Assembly (NCBI GenBank): GCA_002085445.1
Contig: NBMI01000141.1
Location: 1 to 46,672 of the forward strand
Length of the DNA stretch: 46,672 bases
Source of the DNA: Candidatus Parabeggiatoa sp. nov. 2
Lineage (GTDB): Bacteria > Pseudomonadota > Gammaproteobacteria > Beggiatoales > Beggiatoaceae
Reading direction: 5' to 3'
The position numbers and the translations under genes are program-made. The notes beneath the pieces were generated by a model. That model was not told where the DNA came from. It worked only from the letters and a program-made list of their open reading frames with translations, and searched no databases. The stretch's first letter is position 1. Each line of letters starts with the position of its first letter. This document shows positions 35,482-44,185 of this stretch, piece after piece.

Positions 35482-35605
35482 AACTTACGCATTGACTAAA
35501 TCAATTAATTTCGTATTCAGTCAGTTACCTATAAAAAGCCCGGACCGTTATTTTTAAACGGTTTTTTAAAAAAAATAAATTGTTAGTTACCTGAGTGCGT
35601 AAGTT
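35482..35605. mobile_element. MITE-like element with AACTTACGCA ends
   Basis: AACTTACGCA (35,482-35,491) and TGCGTAAGTT (35,596-35,605) are perfect inverted repeats around 104 bp. Inside, AGTTACCT occurs near both ends and ACCGTTATTTTTAAACGGTTTT forms a small hairpin with a T run. Ends of this kind are common in insertion-sequence-derived elements of filamentous bacteria (memory only). Confidence 0.6.
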
Positions 35606-35660
35606 TACAATTGATATAAGTTACATCAGACTTTGACGAGGACTTGGTTTTTTTTAAAAC

Positions 35661-35690
35661 TTGTGTTATTTTATGAACGGTACCTATAAT
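35661..35690 (+). promoter_or_regulatory. Possible promoter for the FimV-like gene
   Basis: TTGTGT, 18 bases, then a perfect TATAAT at 35,685-35,690, 60 bp before the start codon. A TTGACA follows immediately, but with no suitably spaced -10. Reasonable sigma-70-type site. Confidence 0.4.
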
Positions 35691-35749
35691 TTGACAGTAT
35701 CCTCGCTATAAAACCATACAGCCAAATTAAATACAAAATAGGAGCATTA

Positions 35750-36538
35750 ATGAAAAAAGTCAATTTATTATTAGCATCTGCATTGATTTATGCAAGCATG
35801 ACAGCTAATGTGTATGCACAAGATGTCCATACTTACGGCCCCATTAAACCGGGCGAGATGCTTTGGACTATTGCGGGTAAAGTCAGTCCCTCCTCTTCTG
35901 TCGATAGGCATCAAGTCATCTTAGCTTTGCACCGAGCCAATCCCCGCGCATTTAGTATCTCATGCAATCTGAACTCCTTAAGAATAGGTTCAAAGCTAGT
36001 CGTCCCTACGCTGGCGAAAATGCAGGTACTCACTCGAGATCAAGCTATCAAGGAATTGAATCGGCAAGCCGAGGAATGGAAAAATCGTCGCCAAAAACAA
36101 ATTATTTGCCCACCGATTAGGCCACAACCGGTCGTGCCTACAAAACCGTCAACCACTGAAACAACCGCTGAAGCAAAACCGCTTACTCCCGATCCGACCG
36201 TTCCTCCCACAGCGGCGGGACAAAACAATACTCAGACGGTAGCGCTTGTTCCAGACCAAAAGGATGATGATAACACGCAAAATTCTAAAGCGGTGTCATC
36301 ACCAATGATGACTGCCGTGTTGATTGGTGGATCGCTCGCCATTGCTTTGGTAGGTGGGCTACTATACAAACGTGCCAAAAAGAAAGCCAAAGAGAACGAA
36401 GCTTTGATGAATTCGGCCTTTTCTCAACCCATTGACCATGATCCCATTGATGAAATGCCATTGCCGGGCAATCAGGCTGAAAAACAATCAACCAGTGAGG
36501 AAAAATCGGTTAGCGAGGAAAAATCCGCCAAAAAATAG
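35750..36538 (+). CDS. FimV-like LysM-domain membrane protein
   Basis: A 262-residue protein with a signal peptide (about 1-23, ending NVYAQ), then a FimV-type N-terminal LysM motif YGPIKPGEMLWTIAGKV (~29-45) and LHRANPRAFSISCNLNSLRIGSKL (~63-86). A Pro/Thr-rich linker (~120-180) leads to one membrane span (TAVLIGGSLAIALVGGLLY) and a charged C-terminal tail ending SVSEEKSAKK. FimV binds peptidoglycan and helps polar assembly of type IV pili and secretion in Pseudomonas; this is a short relative lacking the long TPR cytoplasmic domain. AGGAG before the ATG is a strong ribosome site. Stands alone. Confidence 0.82.
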   Translation: MKKVNLLLASALIYASMTANVYAQDVHTYGPIKPGEMLWTIAGKVSPSSSVDRHQVILALHRANPRAFSISCNLNSLRIGSKLVVPTLAKMQVLTRDQAIKELNRQAEEWKNRRQKQIICPPIRPQPVVPTKPSTTETTAEAKPLTPDPTVPPTAAGQNNTQTVALVPDQKDDDNTQNSKAVSSPMMTAVLIGGSLAIALVGGLLYKRAKKKAKENEALMNSAFSQPIDHDPIDEMPLPGNQAEKQSTSEEKSVSEEKSAKK

Positions 36539-36600
36539 ACAGTGCCCAAACACCATAATCACCCCCCCCTAAACTCAAAGCATCAATTTAATGTCTTGTT

Positions 36601-36745
36601 CGTAGTAGGTGATTTATCACCTATTTTTAGTGATTGCGTTCGTAGTAGGTGATTTATCACCTATCGTTCGTAGTAGGTGATTTATCACCTATTTTTATTG
36701 ATTGCCTACTACAAACGGGCCTTTTCCTTAACTTAATGGCATTGC
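36601..36745. repeat. Hairpin repeats AGGTGATTTATCACCT
   Basis: Three copies of CGTAGTAGGTGATTTATCAC-CTAT (starting 36,601, 36,641 and 36,669); AGGTGAT/ATCACCT is a perfect palindrome. The tail CCTACTACAAACG ... CTTAACTTAATGGCATT also occurs before the gene at 5818. Further on, a CGGCTAAAGTTTCGCTCCGC hairpin (about 36,896) lies right before hemE. Confidence 0.8.
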
Positions 36746-36949
36746 CCCCTAAACTAAGTCCTTGATTTTTAGTTCAAAGTATCTCGTCTTTTCAATGGGT
36801 TACGTTTATTTGGGGACAAGTCTATTAAATAAGCAATCTTCATTATTCATTCACAATTAGCAAGGCTTCCCTACGGTTCACAATTCACAATTCACGGCTA
36901 AAGTTTCGCTCCGCGAAACTTTTGCCTGAAACACAATTCACAATTACCA

Positions 36950-38023
36950 ATGACCCCTTTAACAAACGACCGTTTTCTACGTGCCTTGCAACGAGAACCC
37001 GTTGATATGACACCAGTGTGGATGATGCGCCAAGCCGGGCGCTATCTGCCCGAATACCGTGAAACCAGAGCACGCGCTAAGGATTTTCTAACCTTGTGCC
37101 AAACGCCAGAGTTAGCGTGTGAAGTCACTTTGCAGCCCCTCGCACGATTTAAACTAGATGCTGCCATCCTGTTTTCAGATATCCTCACCATTCCTGAGGC
37201 GATGGGATTAGGTTTATACTTCAGTGAAGGGGAAGGGCCGTGTTTTGAACGGCCGGTGCGTACCAAAGCGCAGATAGATAACTTAAGTGTGCCTGATCCT
37301 AATGATGCCTTGCGTTATGTCATGGATGCCGTGAGTTTAATTCGGCGTGAATTAGATGGAAAAGTGCCACTGATTGGGTTTTCGGGCAGTCCGTGGACGT
37401 TGGCAACTTATATGGTTGAGGGCGGTACCACCAAAAATTTTCGTCGTGTCAAAGGCCTTATGTTTGAACAGCCACAAGCCATGCACACCTTGCTAGATAC
37501 GCTGGCACAGGCCGTCATCGCTTATCTCAATGCACAAATAGCAGCCGGCGCACAGGCCGTGATGATTTTTGATACTTGGGGCGGCATCCTCACTACTCGC
37601 GATTATCTCGCTTTTTCCTTGCATTATATGCAGCAAATTGTTGAAGGCCTCACTCGTAAACATGAAGGGCAACGAGTGCCGGTGATTTTATTTACCAAAG
37701 ATGGCAATGAATGGTTAGAAGACCTCGCCGCCACGGGCTGCGATGCCGTGGGCTTGGATTGGAAACGGCCTATTGGCAAAGCGCGAGAGCGCGTAGGCGA
37801 CAAAGTCGCGCTGCAAGGTAATATGGATCCATGCGTTTTACACGCATCGCCAGAGCGCATTCGTGAAGAAGTCGCAACAATTTTAGCCAGCTTTGGCAAC
37901 GGCAATGGGCATGTATTTAATTTAGGACATGGCATTCATCCTGAAGTTGATCCTGAACATGTTAGCGCATTTGTTGACGCAGTGCATGCGCTTAGCCCGC
38001 CTTATCATGTCTCACCCCTTTAA
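36950..38023 (+). CDS. hemE: Uroporphyrinogen decarboxylase
   Basis: A 357-residue full-length Hem[21 protein letters not shown] near the N-terminus is the family signature around the substrate-binding Arg, with [17 protein letters not shown] (catalytic-type Asp) and [17 protein letters not shown] after. [17 protein letters not shown] closes the barrel. It converts uroporphyrinogen III to coproporphyrinogen III in haem synthesis, in the cytoplasm. No partner gene is adjacent. The upstream DNA is repeat (ACAATTCACAATTACC), with no clear ribosome site before the ATG. Confidence 0.96.
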   Translation: MTPLTNDRFLRALQREPVDMTPVWMMRQAGRYLPEYRETRARAKDFLTLCQTPELACEVTLQPLARFKLDAAILFSDILTIPEAMGLGLYFSEGEGPCFERPVRTKAQIDNLSVPDPNDALRYVMDAVSLIRRELDGKVPLIGFSGSPWTLATYMVEGGTTKNFRRVKGLMFEQPQAMHTLLDTLAQAVIAYLNAQIAAGAQAVMIFDTWGGILTTRDYLAFSLHYMQQIVEGLTRKHEGQRVPVILFTKDGNEWLEDLAATGCDAVGLDWKRPIGKARERVGDKVALQGNMDPCVLHASPERIREEVATILASFGNGNGHVFNLGHGIHPEVDPEHVSAFVDAVHALSPPYHVSPL

Positions 38024-38026
38024 ATA

Positions 38027-38178
38027 CAAATTAAGACTGAAAAATGAAAAATGAAGAATGAACATTTCGAGTCCCGACGAGAGGAGGGAACTTGAGAAAC
38101 CTTATAAAATAACTTATCTGAAAGACGTTTTTATAAGTCATTGATTTTTTATGATTCAATTCAACCCTTAATTCGCAT
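38027..38178. mobile_element. MITE-like element, CTTAATTCGCAT family, copy 3
   Basis: Same orientation as copy 2, sharing GAGTCCCGACGA, GAGGGAACTTGAGAAACC, GTCATTGATTTTTTATGATT and the right end CTTAATTCGCAT. The left end is worn (AAATTAAGACTGAAAAATG). Confidence 0.7.
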
Positions 38179-38189
38179 TTCAATTATAC

Positions 38190-38507
38190 TTATACTGCAC
38201 ACCGTCATAAGTGATCTCGCACAGCTTCGATCCGCAGTAACTTCCGCTTGCGAGATCACTCGTAAAGCGTTTTTTTTATCTCGCTTCGCTCACTCACGAA
38301 ATCGTTTCTTCGCAATGCGAGATCAGTTTGAGTGCTGTAACACACCCATAAATCCCCATCGTTCCGGGGACTTACTGCCGTTTTACTGTGTCAAGAGCTA
38401 CTCTGATCTCGCTTCGCGAGATCAAAAACGCTTTCCCAATGATCTCGCACAGCGAAAAACGAGGTTTCTGAGCAAAGCAAGATCACTTACAATGGTATAC
38501 AGTATAA
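38190..38507. mobile_element. 318-bp element with ~31-bp imperfect terminal inverted repeats
   Basis: The left end TTATACTGCACACCGTCATA-AGTGATCTCGC and the reversed right end TTATACTGTATACCATTGTA-AGTGATCTTGC match at about 25 of 31 positions. The interior has several GATCTCGC/GCGAGATC pairs and no gene. A clear flanking duplication was not found. It abuts copy 3 of the neighbouring family. Confidence 0.6.
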
Positions 38508-38614
38508 AATAAAACCTGAGAGCCTCGATCCTATCCGAATAGCTCGGTAGCTCGAAGCTCGGAGCGCGAGACTAAAAAACCAAAAAACTTGAACCTTGAG
38601 TGAATACCAACTTT

Positions 38615-39512
38615 ATGATCCAAAAACTCATTTTATCCGCAAAAGGCTTTTGCATGGGCGCAGCCGATGTCGTGCCCGGTGTCAGTGGTGGCACAATGGC
38701 CTTCATTTTAGGAATTTACACCCAATTAATTGAGGCTATTCGCTCTTTTGACACGGTATGGCTACAGCACATCTTCAAGCTAGAATTCAAGTCCGCCCTA
38801 CAGCGCCCCCATTTTGGATTTGTAATCCCCCTCATCATCGGCATTTTCTGCGCGTTGCTCTTTTTTACGCGAGTGATTCCTTTACCCACTTTATTACACA
38901 CGCACCCAGAGCCGATTTATGGCCTGTTTTTTGGGCTGATTGTCGGCTCAATTATTGCCTTGCTGCCCGAAGCCGAACGATTTGATGCCAGCGCCGTGTT
39001 TTTTGTCAGCGTCGGCACAATACTCGGCTGGCTAGTAGTCAATTTAGTGCCCGTCAAAACGCCCGATGCCGCCTGGTTTATTTTTCTAAGTGGCATGTTA
39101 GCGATTTCAGCCATGTTATTACCAGGCATTTCAGGAGCCTTTATCTTATTGATTTGATTTTAAGGTTTTAATTCCCTTTGGTTTAGGCGCACTCACCGGA
39201 TTAATCGTTTTCAGTCGACTTCTTAGCTGGCTCTTGGCGCGTTACTATCGCGCCACATTGCAGGTGATTATTGGCGTACTCATCGGCACTTTATGGGTCA
39301 TTTGGCCGTTTCAAGTCCGTAAATACGAAGTAATACACAATAAAGAACGCCTAATCAGCTCCACCCCATATTGGCCGGATGCTTGGAATGAGACAGTGAT
39401 GTTTGCGCTGTTTATGATGCTGATAGGCTTGGGATTAGTGTTGATTCTTCATGCATGGGCTAAGCAAATAAACCCCCCCCCAACAACTCCAAAGCCTACG
39501 GGAAGGACTTAG
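38615..39512 (+). pseudogene. DUF368 membrane protein, split by frameshift and small deletion
   Basis: The first frame (38,615-39,157; GTG 38,600 is an alternative start) encodes MIQKLILSAKGFCMGAADVV-PGVSGGT and several membrane spans to LPGISGAFILLI, then a TGA. The next frame, readable from about 39,156, continues DFKVLIPFGLGALTGLIVFS-RLLSWLLARYY and further spans to 39,512. In intact DUF368 proteins a short loop with a conserved LGKYE-like stretch joins these parts; about 12-15 residues plus frame are missing here. DUF368 is a family of roughly 270-300-residue integral membrane proteins; relatives act as undecaprenyl-phosphate flippases (PopT). Probably non-functional unless the break is an assembly error. 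Confidence 0.75.
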
Positions 39513-39526
39513 GGGAATTTTATTTA

Positions 39527-39939
39527 CTGTGCCCCTATCCGCCTTAGAATAAATTCTAAGGCTAAAAGCGTTAGGAACCTGAAGGTGACTCACCAGACTT
39601 TAGGGCACTTTCGTTACGTTTAGTTTAGTTTAGCTGGCTTTAGCCTGCTTTAGCTTTTAGCCTTGAAATTTATTTCAAGGCTTTAGTGAAACCTGTGGGT
39701 TTTGGTAAAACGCCAACCCCAAAGGGGTTGAACTAGATGTTCAAGTTAACATTTGCTAATATACTCATCGAAACCTCGACAAATCTGTGCCCCTATCCGC
39801 CTTAGAATAAATTCTAAGGCTAAAAGCGTTAGGAACCTGAAGGTGACTCACCAGACTTTAGGGCACTTTCGTTACGTTTAGTTTAGCTGGCTTTAGCCTG
39901 CTTTAGCTTTTAGCCTTGAAATTTATTTCAAGGCTTTAG
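39527..39939. repeat. Direct pair of a ~155-bp repeat
   Basis: Copy 1 (39,527-39,686) and copy 2 (39,785-39,939) differ mainly by one AGTTT unit. Each holds two hairpins, GCCTTAGAATAAATTCTAAGGC-like and GCCTTGAAATTTATTTCAAGGC-like. GCTTTAGTGAAACCTGTGG follows copy 1 and recurs near 39,989. No gene in 39,513-40,590. Confidence 0.88.
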
Positions 39940-40238
39940 GGTGAACTCTCTTTCTAAAAAACTTCAACATCAAGTTGAATGTGAATAGCTTTAGTGAAAC
40001 CTGTGGTAGCTTGTTTTGGCAACCACCGCCTCACCTCTCTCCTCGCAGCGCCCCGCCACAACAACCTTTGCTCCCTCAAAAGCGGCTTCAATGGTTCTGA
40101 ATATCTATAAATGCACCATGACAAAAGCAACTAAATAGACTAACATTAAAAATACTGCCACGCTTCGAGCAAAGGCGCAGGAAGACAGGAGTCCAAACTC
40201 AGGAGTCCAAACTAACGTTTGGCAGCGTCCGAAGGCAG

Positions 40239-40435
40239 TGCCTGGGGCCGACTTTAAAACCTCTATTAGCCCTTTCGGTATGTATTATTAAAGCCAAGGG
40301 CAACGCCCCTGGAGGTTTTTCTTATGTGATTTAATTTCGCTTGCCTGGGGCCGACTTTAAAACCTCTATTAGCCCTTTCGGTATGTATTATTAAAGCCAA
40401 GGGCAACGCCCCTAGAGGTTTTTCTTATGTGATTT
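40239..40435. repeat. Direct pair of a 94-bp repeat
   Basis: Copies at 40,239-40,332 and 40,342-40,435 differ at one base. Each reads TGCCTGGGGCCGACTTTAAA, CCTCTATTAGCCC, AAGGGCAACGCCCCTGGAGG and TTTTTCTTATGTGATTT. AACCTCT and AGAGGTT pair at the ends, with a nested AGGGGC hairpin. Confidence 0.88.
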
Positions 40436-40458
40436 GAATGAGAATTTGTTGATATTCA

Positions 40459-40561
40459 ATGCGAATTAAGTAAGGATTGACTTGAATCATAAAAAATCAA
40501 GAACTTATAAAGACGTATTATTGAAAGTTATTCATTTTTAATTTTTCATTCTTAATTCGCA
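40459..40561. mobile_element. MITE-like element with ATGCGAATTAAG ends, copy 4
   Basis: The shortest member (103 bp), ATGCGAATTAAG to CTTAATTCGC, same orientation as copy 1, with GAATCATAAAAAATCAA and ACTTATAAAGACG inside. It ends 30 bases before the start of the next gene. Confidence 0.75.
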
Positions 40562-40590
40562 CGCATCCATTACCAAAGCGAGTAAATTTT

Positions 40591-41508
40591 ATGAAAGCCA
40601 TCACCGTGTTGATGAGCCTATTTTTGGCGACAGACGTTTTAAACCTCACAGCAGATTTAAATTCTGTAAGGGGCTATATTGAAAGCGCCAGCTACTTGGA
40701 GCGGCAAAACAATCCACTAGTCGCCCGGCAGATACTGAAGTCGGGCTATCAAGCCACCAAGCACATCAGTCTCTTGTCTCACTGGCTGGCTATGGATGAA
40801 GCGATGTTTCAGAAACTGAAACAGAAACATAAGCGCTATTCGATTACCCGTTTGGAAACCGAATTTGAAAAAAAGTGCTTGGACAAATGGCACTACGGGT
40901 TGCGTTGTTCTGAATATGACCGTCAGAAGGAACTCGCTCATCAAGAAAAAACGGCTATATCAACAGCCGCACTAGAAGAAATCAGAACCGTACTTGACAA
41001 GTACAACCAATTAAAAACGTCTATGACTGAGAGACAAAGCCTTTTGGGCAGCCTTGAAAAAAGCGGCGACGACACCGCTAAAATCAAGGAAATGTTAGCG
41101 AAGCATCAGGCACTGGTTAATAAGGTTAAGCGTACTCGTAGTGACTACCTGTCTTTTGATGTGATAAGTCCCTATTTAGCACGCACCGAGCAACTGGTCT
41201 TTATTTCAACCATTTACAATCCCAAAGTAAGCAGTATTTTAACTTTGTTGCCGGACAAATCACTCAGTAAATTCCGTTCCATAGAAAAGCTTCGTGAAGC
41301 CGCGAGAATCTTTGCTAACGTGGCCGATCAAGAGATTCTTCTTGACAGCAATTCGACTGTCAGGAAACAGTTTTTGGGTGTCCTTAAAAAATTTCAGGAA
41401 ATTGCCGGCCCGGCACAATTTGATGAATTCAAGCCAATTAAGGCCATAGCAAACAAACTTAAACGTGAAAAAGAACGACACCTTGGTGCCCAAAGGTGGT
41501 GGAAGTAA
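40591..41508 (+). CDS. Hypothetical helical protein, possibly exported
   Basis: A 305-residue protein beginning MKAITVLMSLFLATDVLNLT, a short hydrophobic segment that may be a weak signal peptide. The rest is mostly helical and basic, with a coiled-coil-like stretch (LDKYNQLKTSMTERQSLLGS to KHQALVNKVKRTRSDYL, ~134-190). Two cysteines (KKCLDKWHYGLRCSEYD) could pair if exported. I do not recognise the family. A MITE-like copy lies just upstream, and no clear ribosome site is seen (GCGAG). It precedes glgP by 226 bp of REP-like repeats and need not be related to it. Confidence 0.7.
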   Translation: MKAITVLMSLFLATDVLNLTADLNSVRGYIESASYLERQNNPLVARQILKSGYQATKHISLLSHWLAMDEAMFQKLKQKHKRYSITRLETEFEKKCLDKWHYGLRCSEYDRQKELAHQEKTAISTAALEEIRTVLDKYNQLKTSMTERQSLLGSLEKSGDDTAKIKEMLAKHQALVNKVKRTRSDYLSFDVISPYLARTEQLVFISTIYNPKVSSILTLLPDKSLSKFRSIEKLREAARIFANVADQEILLDSNSTVRKQFLGVLKKFQEIAGPAQFDEFKPIKAIANKLKREKERHLGAQRWWK

Positions 41509-41570
41509 AGGCAAGCATCGCCCCAGGGTTTCGATGGGCAAACCTGGGGTGGTGAAAATAAGGTCAAAAA

Positions 41571-41722
41571 AAAGCCCCAAAGGGGCGACATTAATATAGC
41601 CTGGGGCATCGCCCCAGGTGGCCCAAAAACCGATCCCGTTTTTATTCCGCTAATAACACGCCCCTGCTCAAAAAAAGCCCCAAAGGGGCGACATTAATAT
41701 AGCCTGGGGCATCGCCCCAGGG
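41571..41722. repeat. REP-like units before glgP
   Basis: Two units, AAAAAAGCCCCAAAGGGGCG, ACATTAATATAGCC, then TGGGGCATCGCCCCAGG, at 41,571-41,620 and 41,672-41,722. The second ends directly in the glgP ribosome site (GGGAGG). Confidence 0.85.
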
Positions 41723-41734
41723 AGGTATAAGTAA

Positions 41735-44185
41735 ATGACAAACAAACCAGAATTGGCTTTAGATGCCAACGCCATCAAACAGAAAATACTCGACCACTTG
41801 CGTCACACCATTGCTAAAACCCCCGAAACAGCTACCAACCGGGACTGGTTTTATGCGTTAGCCTATACGTTAAGAGATTGCATGACAGAACGCTGGATGG
41901 CAACCCTGAATGAGTATTATCGACAAGATACTAAGCGCGTTTATTATTTGTCGTTGGAATTTCTCATGGGACGCTCTCTCATCAAAAGTATGCTGAATCT
42001 AGGCCTCTATGAGCAATGCCGTCAAGCAGTTACCGACTTAGGCCTCTCCCTAGATTCCATTAGTGAAATAGAAGATGATCCAGCGCTTGGTAATGGCGGC
42101 TTAGGACGCTTAGCCGCCTGTTTCCTCGATTCGATGGCAACCATGAGCTTGCCCGGCTATGGTTATGGCATCCGTTATGAATATGGCATGTTTTACCAAC
42201 GCTTCTATAACGGCTATCAGGTTGAACATCCCGACAACTGGTTGCGCTATTGCAACCCTTGGGAATTTCCGCGTGCCGAAATATTATATCAAGTTCATTT
42301 TGGTGGATACACAGTGGAATACCAAAATGAACAAGGGCGCAAGGGTTGTCACTGGAAGGATACCCAGGAAGTGATGGCAATGGCTTACGATACCCCCATT
42401 CCCGGTTATGGCACCCCTACCGTCAATAATATGCGCCTCTGGGCCGCCAAATCTTCGCGTGATTTTAACTTACAACACTTCAATGAAGGTAATTACATCA
42501 AGGCGGTAGAAGACAAAAACCACTCCGAAAATCTCTCCAAAGTCCTCTATCCCGACGATACCACTCAAATGGGCCGCGAATTGCGGCTGCGTCAGGAGTA
42601 TTTTTTTGTATCGGCTTCCTTACAGGATATTATCCGCCGCTACAAGGAACATCACGACGACATCAGAGGATTGCCTGATAAAGTCGCCATCCAACTCAAC
42701 GACACTCACCCGGCGCTGGCAATTCCTGAATTGCTGCGATTGTTACTAGATAGTTTCCAGCTTTCTTGGAAAGAAGCCTGGAATATTACTGTACGTGTCT
42801 TTGCCTATACCAACCACACCTTGTTGCCAGAAGCGTTGGAAACTTGGCCAGTTTGGTTATTTGAAAAGCTGTTGCCGCGCCATCTCCTGATTATTTACGA
42901 CATCAATCACCACTTCCTCAAAGAGGTGAGCTACCACTATCCGGGAGATATGGAGGCACTACGACGCATGTCCATCATTGGTGAAGAAGGCGAAAAACAC
43001 GTTCGCATGAGCCATCTGGCTGTCGTAGGCAGTCACAAAGTCAACGGCGTAGCACAGTTGCACACCCACTTAATGAAAACCACCCTCTTTGCCGATTTTG
43101 AACGCGTCTTTCCAAACAAAATTATCAACAAAACCAATGGCATAACACCGCGCCGTTGGCTCCAGGAAGCGAACCCAGGTTTGACAAAACTGATAACTCA
43201 GCACATCGGCAAAGACTGGGTAACAGACTTATCGCGTCTAAAAAAACTCATTCCGAAGGCCGAAGATAAAGCCTTCCGCGCCGCGTTTCGGGCCGTCAAG
43301 CAGCACAACAAACAACAACTGGCAGCCTTCATCAACAAACAAATGGGCATTGAAGTCAATCCAAATTCCCTATTTGACGTGCAAGTTAAACGCATTCACG
43401 AATACAAACGGCAACTGCTCAACCTGTTGCACATTATCACCTCCTACAATCGCATTCGCGCCAATCCCGACATTGAAATTGTCCCGCGCACCGTGATTTT
43501 TGCCGGTAAAGCCGCGCCCGGCTATGCGATAGCCAAGCTTATCATCAAACTCACCAACAGCGTTGCGGAAGTGATTAATCACGATCCGGTGATTGCTGGT
43601 CGCCTAAAAGTGGTTTTTATTCCCAATTATGACGTTTCCAAAGCGGTGCGGATTATTCCAGCGGCCGATTTGTCAGAACAAATATCTACCGCTGGCACGG
43701 AAGCTTCTGGCACCGGCAATATGAAACTGGCGCTCAATGGCGCCTTAACCATTGGCACGTTAGACGGAGCCAATATCGAAATTCGTGAAGAGGTGGGCGA
43801 AGACAATATTTTTATTTTTGGCATCACGGCCGAAGGTGTGGCTGATCTCAAGCAACGTGGTTACAACGCATTGAACTATTATCAAAGTAATCCAGAACTG
43901 AAACAAGTATTGGACATGATAAGTTCAGGCTATTTTTCGCCAGAAGAGCCGTCGCTTTTCCAACCCATCATTAATATCCTGACGGAAGGCAACGACCATT
44001 ACATGCTGCTGGCCGACTATGCAGATTACCTCCTTTGCCAAAAGCACGTTGATGAAATCTATCGACGGCCTGAAGAATGGACACGCAAAACGATTCTCAA
44101 CGTTGCCAACATGGGCAAATTCTCCTCAGACAGAACGATTTCCGAATATGCCGTAGAGATTTGGGACGCTAAGCCGGTTACATAA
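41735..44185 (+). CDS. glgP: Glycogen/starch phosphorylase
   Basis: An 816-residue full-length phosphorylase. GNGGLGRLAACFLDSMATM (N-terminal domain), QLNDTHPALAIPELLR and the PLP site EASGTGNMKLALNGALTIGT (Lys ~664) are all present, with NKTNGITPRRWL between. It removes glucose-1-phosphate from the ends of alpha-1,4-glucans in the cytoplasm, using PLP. GGGAGG twelve bases before the ATG is a good ribosome site that grows out of the edge of a REP-like hairpin. No other glycogen gene is adjacent. Sequence matches GlgP rather than MalP only by general pattern, so maltodextrin phosphorylase is not excluded. Confidence 0.95.
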   Translation: MTNKPELALDANAIKQKILDHLRHTIAKTPETATNRDWFYALAYTLRDCMTERWMATLNEYYRQDTKRVYYLSLEFLMGRSLIKSMLNLGLYEQCRQAVTDLGLSLDSISEIEDDPALGNGGLGRLAACFLDSMATMSLPGYGYGIRYEYGMFYQRFYNGYQVEHPDNWLRYCNPWEFPRAEILYQVHFGGYTVEYQNEQGRKGCHWKDTQEVMAMAYDTPIPGYGTPTVNNMRLWAAKSSRDFNLQHFNEGNYIKAVEDKNHSENLSKVLYPDDTTQMGRELRLRQEYFFVSASLQDIIRRYKEHHDDIRGLPDKVAIQLNDTHPALAIPELLRLLLDSFQLSWKEAWNITVRVFAYTNHTLLPEALETWPVWLFEKLLPRHLLIIYDINHHFLKEVSYHYPGDMEALRRMSIIGEEGEKHVRMSHLAVVGSHKVNGVAQLHTHLMKTTLFADFERVFPNKIINKTNGITPRRWLQEANPGLTKLITQHIGKDWVTDLSRLKKLIPKAEDKAFRAAFRAVKQHNKQQLAAFINKQMGIEVNPNSLFDVQVKRIHEYKRQLLNLLHIITSYNRIRANPDIEIVPRTVIFAGKAAPGYAIAKLIIKLTNSVAEVINHDPVIAGRLKVVFIPNYDVSKAVRIIPAADLSEQISTAGTEASGTGNMKLALNGALTIGTLDGANIEIREEVGEDNIFIFGITAEGVADLKQRGYNALNYYQSNPELKQVLDMISSGYFSPEEPSLFQPIINILTEGNDHYMLLADYADYLLCQKHVDEIYRRPEEWTRKTILNVANMGKFSSDRTISEYAVEIWDAKPVT

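Noticed and set aside
38141-38512. 123-codon frame
   Set aside because: Lies over a MITE-like copy and a 318-bp inverted-end element; composition reflects repeats.
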